From the NCBI RefSeq assembly GCF_003667575.1, contig NZ_RCUY01000005.1, positions 62,001 to 126,000 of the forward strand: a stretch of DNA of 64,000 nucleotides. The letters run 5' to 3'. Source of the stretch: Mycetocola lacteus. GTDB taxonomy: Bacteria > Actinomycetota > Actinomycetes > Actinomycetales > Microbacteriaceae. The translations under genes and the position numbers were made by a program. The notes beneath the pieces were generated by a model, which did not search any database, had not been told where the DNA came from, and saw only the letters and a program-made list of their open reading frames with translations. Shown in pieces: positions 24,314-33,374 of the stretch. Position 1 is the stretch's first letter. Every line of letters starts with the position of its first letter.

Positions 24314-25932
24314 GTACCGCAACGGCCGCACCGACGGCCCCCGCTAAGCAGTCCGGTGGTTTCACCGGCAAGGCTGCCAACTACCTCGACGAGCGCACGA
24401 GCATCTCGGGCGCCGTCAAGGAGTTCGGTCGCAAGATCTTCCCGGATCACTGGTCCTTCCTTCTCGGTGAGGTCGCGCTTTACAGCTTCGTTGTGATCCT
24501 GCTGTCGGGAACCTTCCTGACCTTCTTCTTCGACGCAGCCATGACCCACACCACCTATGAGGGCTCCTACGCCCCCATGAACGGTGTGCACATGTCGGCC
24601 GCTATGGCTTCGACCCTGGATATCTCCTTCGATATCCGCGGTGGTTTGCTGATGCGCCAGGTCCACCACTGGGCCGCCCTGCTGTTCGTGGCCTCGATCG
24701 GCCTGCACATGCTCCGCGTGTTCTTCACCGGTGCATTCCGCAAGCCGCGCGAGATCAACTGGGTCATCGGTTTTGTCCTCTTCGTGCTCGCCATGGCCGA
24801 GGGTTTCACCGGTTACTCGCTCCCCGATGACCTGCTCTCCGGTAACGGTCTGCGCATCATCGACGGCATGATCAAGTCCTTCCCGCTGGTCGGCACCTGG
24901 ATCTCCTTCCTCCTGTTTGGTGGAGAGTTCCCGGGTGAGGACATCGTGGGTCGTCTCTACTCGCTGCACATCATGATCCTGCCCGCGCTGGTCATCGTGT
25001 TCATCGCCCTGCACCTGATGTTCCTGATTGTGCACAAGCACACTCAGTACCCCGGGCCGGGCCGTACCGAGGAGAACGTGGTCGGCTTCCCGATCCTCCC
25101 CGTGTACGCGGCCAAGGCCGGTGGATTCTTCTTCATCGTGTTCGGTGTGATCATGGCCTGCGCGACGTTCTTCCAGATCAACCCGATCTGGAACTACGGA
25201 CCGTATGACCCCTCGCCCGTGTCCGCGGGTACCCAGCCTGACTGGTACATCGGATTCGCCGACGGTATGCTCCGTCTGGCCCCGCCGCACCTCGAGTTTG
25301 TGTGGCTGGACCGCACCTGGAGCTTCGGAATCCTGCTGCCGGTTATCATCCTGGGTCTGTTCATCGTGACCGTCCTGATCTACCCCTTCATCGAGGCGTG
25401 GGTCAGCGGCGACAAGCGTGAGCACCACCTGCTGGACCGCCCGCGTAACGCCCCGACCCGTACCGCTATCGGTGCGGCCGGTGTGACCTTCTACGCGGTC
25501 ATGTGGGCCGCCGCGAGCTCGGACCTCATCGCCACCCACTTCCGGGTGACCATGGAGGGTGTGATTCACACCCTGCAGGCCCTGCTCTTCCTCGGACCGG
25601 TTATTGCGTACTTCGTCACGAAGCGCATCTGCCTGGGTCTGCAGAAGAAGGACCGCGAGATCGCGCTGCACGGTTACGAGACCGGACGCATTGTCCGCCT
25701 CCCCGGTGGCGAGTACATCGAGGTTCACGAGCAGGTCTCGGACTACGAGCGTTGGGAACTGGTCAGCTACAAGGACCAGGCACCGATCATGCTCCGTCCG
25801 AACGCTCAGGGCAAGATCACCGGATCGATGCGCCTGCGCGCCGCGATGTCCCGCTGGTTCTTCGAGGACCGGATCGCTCCGGTCACCCAGACCGAGCTGG
25901 ACCAGTCGCACGGGGACGACGAGCACCACTAG
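24310..25932 (+). CDS. qcrB: Cytochrome bc1 complex cytochrome b subunit
   Basis: QcrB is the membrane core that holds two b haems and the quinol sites and translocates protons. The 540-residue protein has at least eight membrane segments. Haem-ligand His residues lie in MRQVHHWAALLFVASIGLHMLR and in YSLHIMILPALVIVFIALHLMF. The PDWYIGFADGMLRL segment corresponds to the Q(o)-site region. A long C-terminal cytoplasmic tail (about 440-540) is typical of actinobacteria. I accept TTG 24310, with GGGAG upstream and a 4-nt overlap with qcrA. Confidence 0.95.
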   Translation: MSTATAAPTAPAKQSGGFTGKAANYLDERTSISGAVKEFGRKIFPDHWSFLLGEVALYSFVVILLSGTFLTFFFDAAMTHTTYEGSYAPMNGVHMSAAMASTLDISFDIRGGLLMRQVHHWAALLFVASIGLHMLRVFFTGAFRKPREINWVIGFVLFVLAMAEGFTGYSLPDDLLSGNGLRIIDGMIKSFPLVGTWISFLLFGGEFPGEDIVGRLYSLHIMILPALVIVFIALHLMFLIVHKHTQYPGPGRTEENVVGFPILPVYAAKAGGFFFIVFGVIMACATFFQINPIWNYGPYDPSPVSAGTQPDWYIGFADGMLRLAPPHLEFVWLDRTWSFGILLPVIILGLFIVTVLIYPFIEAWVSGDKREHHLLDRPRNAPTRTAIGAAGVTFYAVMWAAASSDLIATHFRVTMEGVIHTLQALLFLGPVIAYFVTKRICLGLQKKDREIALHGYETGRIVRLPGGEYIEVHEQVSDYERWELVSYKDQAPIMLRPNAQGKITGSMRLRAAMSRWFFEDRIAPVTQTELDQSHGDDEHH

Positions 25933-25962
25933 GCGCTCCCCCACACAGCACGTCACATAAGG

Positions 25963-25993
25963 GTGCCGGATTCTCCACTGGAGGATCCGGCAC
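25963..25993 (+). terminator. Terminator of the ctaE-qcrCAB operon
   Basis: A 14-bp stem (25963-25976 with 25980-25993, one G-T pair) with a 3-nt loop lies 30 bp after the qcrB stop. Only a short T run follows. Confidence 0.78.
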
Positions 25994-26046
25994 TCGGTGT
26001 TTAACCGGATGTACGTTAGGCTGGCTCGGATTCCTCAGGAGGAAAC

Positions 26047-26586
26047 ATGAGCTCGTCTGCCGACTGGCGTCCGCTACTTGCACTGCTGGCCAACGACACC
26101 ACCCGAGAGGTGTGGGCCCACCTGATCGTGGGTGGGCAGGAGGCGCTGGGCGCGTCCCCGATACCCCCGCAGAGGGCTGAGCGCGCACTCACCGCACTGG
26201 AGCGGGCGGGGCTGCTAGACCGCTCCACAGAGCCGTGGACACAGCATCCCGAGGTCTTCGCGGCAGCGCTCTCCCGGGCGACACCGAGTACCCCGGTGGG
26301 AATCGAACGATTTTTGAATGACGGCAGGATCCTCGCCTTTCCGGTCAGGCCGGATGAGCGCCGAGAACTCCTGGAACTGGTCGTTGCACGTACGTTTGAG
26401 CCGGGTATCGACCTGACCGAGCCCGAGGTCAACGAACGCCTGGGGGCCTGGAGCTCGGATGTTGCCCTGCTGCGGCGCTACCTGGTCGATCACGGGCTCC
26501 TGGAACGAGACCCCGCCGGCGCGCACTACCGCTTGCCCGGCGCTCCCTCCTCTCCTCGGCCGCCGGTTGGGCCGGCTCTGGGGTAG
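26047..26586 (+). CDS. DUF2087-domain putative transcriptional regulator
   Basis: This 179-residue protein has an ArsR-like helical N-terminus (about 5-60; LLALLANDTTREVWAHLI…LERAGLLD) and a C-terminal DUF2087 domain (about 80-170; RILAFPVRPDERRELLELV, LTEPEVNERL, VALLRRYLVDHGLLER). The whole looks like a winged-helix regulator without a metal site. GGAGG precedes ATG 26047 and a TAGGCT element lies about 25 bp upstream of the ATG, so this gene has a leader. Its targets are unknown; it sits after the qcr operon terminator. Confidence 0.82.
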   Translation: MSSSADWRPLLALLANDTTREVWAHLIVGGQEALGASPIPPQRAERALTALERAGLLDRSTEPWTQHPEVFAAALSRATPSTPVGIERFLNDGRILAFPVRPDERRELLELVVARTFEPGIDLTEPEVNERLGAWSSDVALLRRYLVDHGLLERDPAGAHYRLPGAPSSPRPPVGPALG

Positions 26587-26805
26587 AGCGCTCCCCTCCC
26601 CCACCGAACGTCCGCACCTATCGGAGTTTCTCGGCGGCCGAGGCGCGACGATAACAACCGGCGGGTATTCTGAGATTCAGACGCTCTAGAACGCGCCCTC
26701 AGCGGCCACGGCACGCCCCTGAATGCACCCCGAAACCTCGCCGGAGCCACCCCAGCACCTTCCCGAAACCTCCCCGGATCTGTCCCAGCCTCGAATCGAG
26801 ACACC

Positions 26806-27378
26806 GTGTCCCCGTCAGATGCAGCATCCGCCTCCGCTTCCCCGGTGAACTACGGCGGCGCGGCCACCCCCGTGGGATTTCGTGAAATCCGATACGACCT
26901 GTGTGTCGGCTCGGGCGCGGCGCTGCACGCCGAGGTGATGGCAGACGTCGATTCCTGGCGGCTACACCACGAGTCCGGGCTGCTGGTCAGTGCGAACGGG
27001 GCGGCATCGGAGATCGTGGGCGAAACCATTCGGATGCGCTACCGCCCGCTGCGGCGTACGGTCCCGATCACCATCACCACCGTGCACTGTGCCATCCTCT
27101 GGGCCGGCGAACCGCCCGAGGGACCGGGGCTTGATCTGCTGCCCGGGTCGATCGACCGCGGCTTCGGCTATGAGGCCGACCCCCGACACCGCGAGGAGGG
27201 GCAGGAGCACTTCCTGATCACCCATGAGCCCGATGGCACCGTCTGGTTCCGCCTGCGGGGGTTCTGGCGGCCGCGTGCGCCCCGCTGGAGTCCGATCTAC
27301 CCGCTGACGCTCCTCGGGCAGTCCTATGCCTCCCACGGCTATCTGCGCGCGCTCAGACGCCTCACGCAGCAGCGCTAA
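26806..27378 (+). CDS. DUF1990-family protein
   Basis: This 190-residue protein of the DUF1990 family is recognised by the early NYGGAATP turn, by GFGYEADPRHREEGQEHFLI at about 125-144, VWFRLRGFWRPR at about 149-160 and the late GQSYASHGYLRALRRL. The fold is expected to be a single alpha/beta ligand-binding domain; the function is not established. The best start I can see is GTG 26806, without a convincing ribosome-binding site. It is convergent with ctaF, with a hairpin between. Confidence 0.75.
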   Translation: MSPSDAASASASPVNYGGAATPVGFREIRYDLCVGSGAALHAEVMADVDSWRLHHESGLLVSANGAASEIVGETIRMRYRPLRRTVPITITTVHCAILWAGEPPEGPGLDLLPGSIDRGFGYEADPRHREEGQEHFLITHEPDGTVWFRLRGFWRPRAPRWSPIYPLTLLGQSYASHGYLRALRRLTQQR

Positions 27379-27397
27379 CCCAACCCTTGCCACCGTC

Positions 27398-27425
27398 GGG
27401 TACCGGGCACCGGGCACCGGGCACC
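27398..27425 (+). repeat. Four tandem copies of a 7-bp unit
   Basis: GGGTACC is followed by three GGGCACC units (27405-27425), just after the DUF1990 gene. It is a simple-sequence tract that could vary in copy number between strains. Confidence 0.8.
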
Positions 27426-27493
27426 GACGGGCGTCGCACGGACCACTCCCCATCGAGACGGCCGCGCGGGTTCGCATGCTCCGGGTACAACAA

Positions 27494-27529
27494 AGCGGGT
27501 CCGCCTCCCCGAAGGGAAGCGGACCCGCT
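27494..27529. terminator. Bidirectional terminator between the DUF1990 gene and ctaF
   Basis: A perfect 11-bp stem (27494-27504 with 27519-27529) with a 14-nt loop has TTT on the minus strand, 17 bp beyond the ctaF stop. Confidence 0.75.
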
Positions 27530-27545
27530 CCTGTGTTACTGAACC

Positions 27546-27980
27546 TTAGTGTGCGAAACGACCGCGGTAGAACTCGTATACCCAGCCAACCAGGGCGACC
27601 AGGACGATCGGGGCACCGAACCATGCCAGCCAGAAGTTACCCTCCTGGGCGACCGAGATGCCGATGATGACCACCGAGGCACCGCCAACCAGAACGAACG
27701 GCCACCAGCTCCACGGAGCGAAGTGTCCCAGCTCCGGGTCGGCGTCGTCGATGTTCGCGGCAACGTTGTCCTCGGGCAGCTCGCCGCCCTGAGCCCGGTA
27801 GACCAGACGCAGGTAGAAGGCGATGAAACCGGAGAGGATGGCCGAGAGCAGCAGCGCCACGGTACCCACCCACTCGACACGGCCGTGGGCCGGGTCGGCG
27901 ACGTTCCAGAAGGTGTAGACACCCGCCAGAATCAGGCAGAAGACGGCGAGGATCCAGAGGATCGAAATGTTGGACTTCAT
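27546..27980 (-). CDS. ctaF: Cytochrome c oxidase subunit IV (actinobacterial)
   Basis: CtaF is a small actinobacteria-specific subunit of the aa3 oxidase. The 144-residue protein has four membrane segments (about 7-25, 35-58, 86-110, 115-137), an N-terminal [26 protein letters not shown] and the loop AANIDDADPELGHFAPWSWWP, both typical of the family. Its ATG shares one base with the ctaD TAA, indicating translational coupling. It is the last gene of ctaC-ctaD-ctaF. Confidence 0.92.
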   Translation of the reverse strand: MKSNISILWILAVFCLILAGVYTFWNVADPAHGRVEWVGTVALLLSAILSGFIAFYLRLVYRAQGGELPEDNVAANIDDADPELGHFAPWSWWPFVLVGGASVVIIGISVAQEGNFWLAWFGAPIVLVALVGWVYEFYRGRFAH

Positions 27981-29692
27981 TACTTCGCTCCTCCTTCTTC
28001 AACGGTCGTAATTGCCGGGGTGTCGCGGCCGGTGAACTCGGCTGCCTCCGGGTGGTTCAGGTCGAACGCGGGACGCTCGGAGCGGATCCGCGGGATCGAC
28101 GTGAAGTTGTGACGCGGGGGCGGGCACGAGGTGGCCCACTCAAGCGATCCACCGTAACCCCAGGGGTCGTTCACGGTGACCTTCGGTGCCTTGCGGGCGG
28201 TGATGTACACGTTCAGGAAGAACGGGATCAGCGAGACCGCGAGGATGAAGGAGCCGATGGTGGACAGCTGGTTCATCCAGGTGATGTTGTCCGCGGGCGA
28301 GTACGTGTAGTAACGACGCGGGAAGCCCATCACACCGATCCAGTGCTGGATCAGGAAGGTGGTGTGGAAGCCGATGAACAGCAGCCAGAAGTGCCAGTAA
28401 CCCAGCTTCTCGTTGAGCATCTTGCCGGTCCACTTGGGCCACCAGAAGTAGAATCCGGCGAACATCGCGAACACCACGGTACCGAACACCACGTAGTGGA
28501 AGTGTGCGATCACGAAGTAGGTGTCGGAGACGTGGAAGTCAAGCGGCGGCGAAGCCAGGATCACACCGGTCAGACCACCGAAAACGAAGGTGATCAGGAA
28601 GCCGAGCGACCAGATCATCGGGGTCTCGAAGGTGACCGAACCGCGCCACATGGTACCGATCCAGTTGAAGATCTTCACACCGGTCGGCACGGCGATGAGC
28701 ATGGTCATCAGCGCGAAGAACGGCAGCAGGACCGAACCGGTCACGTACATGTGGTGAGCCCACACGGTCACCGACAGGGCGGCGATCGCGATGGTTGCGT
28801 AGACCAGGGTCTTGTAACCGAAGATCGGCTTGCGGCTGAACACCGGGAAGATCTCGGACACGATACCGAAGAACGGCAGGGCGATGATGTACACCTCGGG
28901 GTGACCGAAGAACCAGAACATGTGCTGCCACAGCATCACGCCACCGTTTTCGGCGTCGAAGATGTGGGCACCAAATACTCGGTCGGCGGCCAGCGCAAAC
29001 AGTGCGGCGGCCAGCACCGGGAAGGCCATCAGAACCAGCAGCGAGGTCACCAGGGTGTTCCAGGTGAAGATGGGCATACGCCACATCGTCATACCCGGGG
29101 CACGCATCGTGATGATCGTGGTGATGAAGTTCACGGCACCGAGGATGGTACCGAAACCGGACATCGCCAGTCCCAGAACCCAGAGGTTTCCACCGATACC
29201 CGGTGAGTATGTCTGACTCGATAGTGGCGCATACGCGAACCAGCCGAACGAGGCGGCACCCTGCGGGGTGAGGAATCCACCCACGGCGATGAGGCTACCG
29301 AAGACGTACAGCCACAGAGCGAAGGCGTTCAGACGCGGGAAGGCCACGTCGGGAGCACCGATCTGGAGCGGCATCAGGGCGTTTGCGAAACCCGAGAACA
29401 GCGGGGTTGCGAACATCAGCAGCATGATCGTGCCGTGCATGGTGAACAGCTGGTTGTACTGTTCCTTGGTCTCGATCACGGTGAGACCGGGCTCGAAGAG
29501 CTGTGCACGGATCAGCAGCGCCATGACGCCACCGATGCAGAAGAAGATGAACGACGCGATCAGGTACATGTACCCAATGGTCTTGTGGTCGGTGGAGGTG
29601 ATCCACTTGACCAGGATGTTTCCCTTGCTCTCAACCTTCGAACGGTTGAGGACACTGGCCTGACCGGCCGGGATGTTCAATGTAGTAGACAT
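27980..29692 (-). CDS. ctaD: Cytochrome c oxidase (aa3) subunit I
   Basis: CtaD is the catalytic subunit that reduces oxygen at the haem a3-CuB centre and pumps protons. The 570-residue protein has 12 membrane segments. [22 protein letters not shown] holds the CuB His and the cross-linked Tyr, WAHHMYV the other two CuB His, and AHFHYVVFG the haem a and a3 ligands. It starts at ATG 29692, 3 bp after the ctaC stop. Confidence 0.97.
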   Translation of the reverse strand: MSTTLNIPAGQASVLNRSKVESKGNILVKWITSTDHKTIGYMYLIASFIFFCIGGVMALLIRAQLFEPGLTVIETKEQYNQLFTMHGTIMLLMFATPLFSGFANALMPLQIGAPDVAFPRLNAFALWLYVFGSLIAVGGFLTPQGAASFGWFAYAPLSSQTYSPGIGGNLWVLGLAMSGFGTILGAVNFITTIITMRAPGMTMWRMPIFTWNTLVTSLLVLMAFPVLAAALFALAADRVFGAHIFDAENGGVMLWQHMFWFFGHPEVYIIALPFFGIVSEIFPVFSRKPIFGYKTLVYATIAIAALSVTVWAHHMYVTGSVLLPFFALMTMLIAVPTGVKIFNWIGTMWRGSVTFETPMIWSLGFLITFVFGGLTGVILASPPLDFHVSDTYFVIAHFHYVVFGTVVFAMFAGFYFWWPKWTGKMLNEKLGYWHFWLLFIGFHTTFLIQHWIGVMGFPRRYYTYSPADNITWMNQLSTIGSFILAVSLIPFFLNVYITARKAPKVTVNDPWGYGGSLEWATSCPPPRHNFTSIPRIRSERPAFDLNHPEAAEFTGRDTPAITTVEEGGAK

Positions 29693-29695
29693 CGT

Positions 29696-30607
29696 TTAGT
29701 GACCCTCTCCCTTTTCAGCCTCGGCGGGCTTGTCGATGCCGGGAAGGTTCTGGTTACGGTTGAACTCGCTACCGAAGTTTCCGACGTTACCGGCGGCCTT
29801 GAGATCGGCGAGGTGCTGGTCGTACTCAGCCTGGGACACTACCTTCACGTTGAAGAGCATCATCGAGTGGTCCTGACCACACAGCTCCGCACACTTACCC
29901 ACAAACTCGCCTTCGCGCTGCGGGATGAACGACATGTAGTTGGTCTTACCCGGGTACATGTCCTTCTTGTAAAGGAAGTCCACTACCCAGAAGGAGTGGA
30001 TGACGTCACGCGACTCCAGGGCAATCTTCACGGTCTTACCTACGGGGAGGTAAAGCTCCGGAATGCTCTTGGGGTCGAGCTCGCCGGGCTTGCCGCCCTC
30101 GAGCTGACGGGCCTGAACGCCGGCGGTCCAGACATCCTGTCCGTCTACCGACTTGGGGTACACGAAGTCCCAGGACCACTGCTTCGCAAAGACCTGGATC
30201 TCTACGTCGGGGTTTTTGTACTGGGTTTCGATAGCCGCCTGATCGCGGGCGGTGAAGGCGAAGAAGCCCACCACCAGGATCAGCGGAATCACCGTGTAAA
30301 GGATCTCGATGGGCATGTTGTACCGCATCTGCACGGGCAGGCCGGTCTGGCCCTTCCGGCGACGGTAGACAACAATTGCCCAAATGATCAGAGCCCACGT
30401 CAGAACACCGACGACGAGCAGGACAATCCACGAGTGAGTCCAGAGGGCAGCAACCCTCTCGGTGTGGTTGGTTACGGGGGTCTCACCCTCGTTATTGAAG
30501 CCGGGGAGATAGCCGTGAAGCTCGGCCTGGGTACAACCGGCTAGCACCGCGACAAGCGCGGCGGCTAACGGGAGTGAAGCCCAGCGGAGTCTACGTTTCG
30601 AGCGCAC
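29696..30607 (-). CDS. ctaC: Cytochrome c oxidase (aa3) subunit II
   Basis: CtaC receives electrons at its CuA centre and passes them to subunit I. The 303-residue precursor has a lipoprotein-type signal with a LAGC lipobox at about 22-25, two membrane segments (about 59-81 and 99-120) and an extracytoplasmic cupredoxin domain. CuA ligands are the His in SRDVIHSFW and the Cys, Glu, Cys, His and Met residues of GKCAELCGQDHSMM. It has no fused cytochrome c domain, consistent with direct electron transfer from QcrC. GTG 30607 is preceded by AAAGG. Confidence 0.96.
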   Translation of the reverse strand: MRSKRRLRWASLPLAAALVAVLAGCTQAELHGYLPGFNNEGETPVTNHTERVAALWTHSWIVLLVVGVLTWALIIWAIVVYRRRKGQTGLPVQMRYNMPIEILYTVIPLILVVGFFAFTARDQAAIETQYKNPDVEIQVFAKQWSWDFVYPKSVDGQDVWTAGVQARQLEGGKPGELDPKSIPELYLPVGKTVKIALESRDVIHSFWVVDFLYKKDMYPGKTNYMSFIPQREGEFVGKCAELCGQDHSMMLFNVKVVSQAEYDQHLADLKAAGNVGNFGSEFNRNQNLPGIDKPAEAEKGEGH

Positions 30608-30645
30608 CTGGGACCTTTCGCAAAGACACTATTGGTTCAGCGTCC

Positions 30646-30651
30646 AGTGTA
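30646..30651 (-). promoter_or_regulatory. Candidate -10 of ctaCDF
   Basis: TACACT on the minus strand would give a leader of about 32 nt containing the AAAGG ribosome-binding site of ctaC. No good -35 is visible. Confidence 0.4.
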
Positions 30652-30676
30652 TCCCGAATGTGGGGCACGTTCGGGA
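30652..30676. promoter_or_regulatory. Inverted repeat at the ctaCDF promoter
   Basis: Perfect 7-bp arms TCCCGAA and TTCGGGA are separated by 11 bp. The element abuts the upstream side of the candidate -10 and would cover the -35 region, a position typical of an operator. The 18-bp centre-to-centre distance places both arms on nearly the same helical face. Confidence 0.4.
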
Positions 30677-30730
30677 CCATTCAGGCCCAAAGCTCTACAT
30701 ACGTACGTTCATTTTCCCAAGAAAGACTGA

Positions 30731-30769
30731 AAAAACGCCGAATGGGGCCCAAAATGGGCCCCATTCGGT
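30731..30769 (-). terminator. Terminator of erpA
   Basis: A perfect 14-bp stem (30739-30752 with 30756-30769) with an AAA/TTT loop is followed on the minus strand, after GCG, by six T. It separates erpA from ctaCDF. Confidence 0.92.
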
Positions 30770-30792
30770 CGGAGTGTCGAAGTTATCTCGAT

Positions 30793-31152
30793 TTAGGCGA
30801 ACGAATCTCCACACGCGCAGGAGCTGCCCGCGTTGGGGTTGTCGATCGTGAAGCCCTGCTTCTGGATGGTGTCCTCGAAGTCGATGGTGGCACCATCGAG
30901 GTAGGGAACACTCATGCCATCCACGATGACCTCAACGCCGTCGAAGTCGACGGTGACGTCGCCATCGAGGAAACGCTCGTCAAAGTACAGCTGGTAGATC
31001 AGGCCCGAGCAGCCACCGGGCTGCACGGCTACGCGCAGGCGCAGGTCGTCGCGACCCTCCTGGTTCAGCAGGCTACGAACCTTGTCGGCCGCGGTATCGG
31101 TCAGCGCCACACCGTGGGCGGGGGCCTCGGTCAGGGTTGTTGCGTCGCTCAT
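30793..31152 (-). CDS. erpA: Iron-sulfur cluster insertion protein (A-type carrier)
   Basis: A-type carriers receive Fe-S clusters from the scaffold and hand them to target proteins; here the Rieske protein is a plausible local client. The 119-residue protein has the three conserved Cys of the family, Cys48 in GGCSGL and Cys112/Cys114 in SCACGDSF. AAGGAG lies 5 bp before ATG 31152. Position beside the cta genes matches Rv2204c of M. tuberculosis. Confidence 0.93.
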   Translation of the reverse strand: MSDATTLTEAPAHGVALTDTAADKVRSLLNQEGRDDLRLRVAVQPGGCSGLIYQLYFDERFLDGDVTVDFDGVEVIVDGMSVPYLDGATIDFEDTIQKQGFTIDNPNAGSSCACGDSFA

Positions 31153-31242
31153 GTTTCTCCTTCGTGACGGGTACCGCGGTGGACACGGTCTTCAACCAGG
31201 ATAACCGCGATCATCGATCGGGGATTCCCGGAATTCAGAAAA

Positions 31243-32664
31243 TTATTTGGTCTGGCCGTTCAGACGCGCCAGCAGCAGCGCCTCGGTCAGCGTGGCGCGG
31301 TGGAACACGCCCAGGTGCAGGGACTCGTTCGGGCTGTGGGCGCGCGAGTGCGGGTCTTCGACGCCGGTGATCAGGATCGCCGCCTCGGGGAACTCGCGGA
31401 CAAGGTCGGCCACAAACGGAATCGAGCCACCGATACCGAGCTCAACCGGGGCAACCTCCCAGGCGTCGGCCATGGCCTGCTTGGCCGTGGTGACGATGGG
31501 GTGGCTGGTGTCCACCAGGAACGGGCTGCCGGTGTCGATGTCATCAATCGAGAGCTGCGCACCAAACGGAGCGTTCGCGCGCAGGTGCGCGGTGATGGAC
31601 TCGACCGCCTGCTGCGGGTCTTGCCCCGGAGCGATGCGCACGCTCACCCGCACGGTGACCGCGGGGATCAGCGTGTTGGAGGCGTTCTGCATGCTCGGCG
31701 CGTCGATGCCGGTCACGGTAATCGAGGGCTTGTCCCACATCCGGCCGAGGATCGATCCGGTTCCAATCGGAGACACCCCCTCGGTGAGTCCGGTTTCCAG
31801 GCGCAGCTGAGCCTCATCGTAGGCGGGAGTCTCGGCCTCACGCACAATCAGGCCGGGCACGGCCACCGAACCCTCGTCATCCCACAGCGTGTTGAGCAGG
31901 CGGAAGGTTGCCAGCATTGCATCCGGGACCGCTCCCCCGAACATGCCCGAGTGGGACGCGTGATCCAGCGTGCGCACGGTCAGACGGAAGGTGACGTTGC
32001 CACGCAGGCCCACGGTCAGCGCGGGGGTCTCGGTGTCCCAGTTCGCCGAGTCGGCCACCACGATCGCGTCGCCGGCGAGTTCGGTGCGGTGCTGAGCGAG
32101 GAAGTTAGCAAACGAACGAGATCCAAACTCCTCCTCCCCCTCGATGAACAGGGTGATGCCCAGGTTGAAGTCGGTACCGGCGACCTCGCGCAGCGCACGA
32201 ATGGCACCAATATGCGACATCACACCGGCCTTATCGTCGGCCGAACCACGCCCATAGAGGCGGTCGCCCACGACGGTGGGCTCGTAGACCGGGGTGTTCC
32301 ACTCGGCATCGTCCCCGGGCGGCTGGACGTCGTGGTGCGCGTAGAGCACAACGGTGGGGGCCCCGGCGCGCGCCTTGCGGGTCGCCAGAATGGCGGGCTG
32401 GCCGAGCTCGGTCGAGCCCTCAAGCGGTGCCTGCGAGATCACCACATCATCAAAAACGCCGGTGTCCCGGGCGAGTTCGGCGATGGCCTCGGCGCTCTTG
32501 CGGACGTGATCGTGGTCGAAGCCGTCCCAGGCCACGCTGGGAATCCGCACCAGATCGCCCAGATCGGCGAGGGTGCGCGGCAGCTGATTCTGCACGGTCT
32601 CGCGCAGGCTCAGCTCAATCGGATCGTGCAGGTTTTGCGGGATGGTGTGGTTCGAGGCGTTCAT
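31243..32664 (-). CDS. M20-family dipeptidase
   Basis: This 473-residue M20 metallopeptidase resembles the CNDP/dapE-like dipeptidases. VVLYAHHDVQPPGD at about 102-115 holds a metal-binding His and Asp, RGSADDKAG the bridging Asp, and IEGEEEFGSRSF the general-base Glu and a metal Glu. A central dimerisation domain (about 205-340) interrupts the catalytic one. The upstream reading frame stays open for nearly 900 bp, but family similarity begins at ATG 32664, which has TAAGAT 7 bp before it. It lies 90 bp upstream of erpA with no clear terminator between. Confidence 0.92.
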   Translation of the reverse strand: MNASNHTIPQNLHDPIELSLRETVQNQLPRTLADLGDLVRIPSVAWDGFDHDHVRKSAEAIAELARDTGVFDDVVISQAPLEGSTELGQPAILATRKARAGAPTVVLYAHHDVQPPGDDAEWNTPVYEPTVVGDRLYGRGSADDKAGVMSHIGAIRALREVAGTDFNLGITLFIEGEEEFGSRSFANFLAQHRTELAGDAIVVADSANWDTETPALTVGLRGNVTFRLTVRTLDHASHSGMFGGAVPDAMLATFRLLNTLWDDEGSVAVPGLIVREAETPAYDEAQLRLETGLTEGVSPIGTGSILGRMWDKPSITVTGIDAPSMQNASNTLIPAVTVRVSVRIAPGQDPQQAVESITAHLRANAPFGAQLSIDDIDTGSPFLVDTSHPIVTTAKQAMADAWEVAPVELGIGGSIPFVADLVREFPEAAILITGVEDPHSRAHSPNESLHLGVFHRATLTEALLLARLNGQTK

Positions 32665-32671
32665 ACGGGTA

Positions 32672-32677
32672 ATCTTA
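32672..32677 (-). promoter_or_regulatory. -10 element of the M20 dipeptidase gene (leaderless type)
   Basis: TAAGAT on the minus strand is 7 bp before ATG 32664, one base longer than the common spacing in this window. Confidence 0.5.
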
Positions 32678-32706
32678 GAGCGTAACGCCAACCCAAGGAT
32701 CAATAA

Positions 32707-33297
32707 GTGACTAAGCAGACTAACGGCACGCCGGCAGAGCCGGGCATGGAATCCCTCGAGCAGACCGAGGCGCGGCTGAACGCGTCCGCTGGCAAGGGAC
32801 GCCCCACCCCCACCCGCAAGGAGCGCGAGGCGGCTAATAAGCGTCCCCTCGTTCCGAACGACCGCAAGGAAGCGGCCAAGCAGGCTCGCGCCCAGATGTC
32901 GGTCGAGCGCGAAAAGGCCCGTGTGGGCCTCGCCAACGGCGAAGAGCGCTACCTCCCCATCCGCGACCGCGGACCGCAGAAGAAGTTCGTCCGCGACTTC
33001 GTGGATGCCCGCTTCAGCGCCGGCGAGTGGCTGATGCCGCTGCTTCTGCTCGTGGTCATCGCCTCCTTCATTCAGGACACCCGCGTGGCCGCCTACTCCC
33101 TGTTTGTGGTGTGGGGTCTGCTGCTGATCGCGATCCTCGACTGCGTCTTCCTCGGCCTGCGTCTGCGTCGCAAGCTCACCGCCAAGTACGGCTACGCCGA
33201 AAAGGGTGTGCGCTGGTATGCGGCAATGCGGGCCCTGCAGATGCGCTTCCTGCGTCTGCCCAAGCCGCAGGTGCGTCGCCGCCAGTACCCGCAGTAA
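32707..33297 (+). CDS. DUF3043-family membrane protein
   Basis: This 196-residue actinobacterial protein has a long, highly charged N-terminal half (about 1-105, with many Lys, Arg and Glu), followed by two membrane segments (about 110-128 and 130-150) and a basic C-terminal tail (RRRQYPQ). These features, and LPIRDRGPQKKFVRDFVDARFSAGEWLMP before the first segment, mark DUF3043. Function unknown. It starts at GTG 32707 with AAGGA upstream, divergent from the M20 gene. Confidence 0.85.
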   Translation: MTKQTNGTPAEPGMESLEQTEARLNASAGKGRPTPTRKEREAANKRPLVPNDRKEAAKQARAQMSVEREKARVGLANGEERYLPIRDRGPQKKFVRDFVDARFSAGEWLMPLLLLVVIASFIQDTRVAAYSLFVVWGLLLIAILDCVFLGLRLRRKLTAKYGYAEKGVRWYAAMRALQMRFLRLPKPQVRRRQYPQ

Positions 33298-33312
33298 CCG
33301 GTCCCAGACCAC

Positions 33313-33351
33313 ACAAAACACCCGCCGAGATCTTCTCGGCGGGTGTTTTGT
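33313..33351. terminator. Bidirectional terminator between the DUF3043 gene and pyrD
   Basis: A perfect 18-bp stem (33313-33330 with 33334-33351) with a 3-nt loop has A and T runs in its arms and serves both convergent genes. Confidence 0.92.
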
Positions 33352-33374
33352 TATGCGCGTGTTCGCGCGGACGG

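Noticed and set aside
27398..27425. GGGCACC repeats considered as a CRISPR or attachment site
   Set aside because: The units are 7 bp with no spacers and no integrase or cas gene is near. It is a simple tandem repeat.
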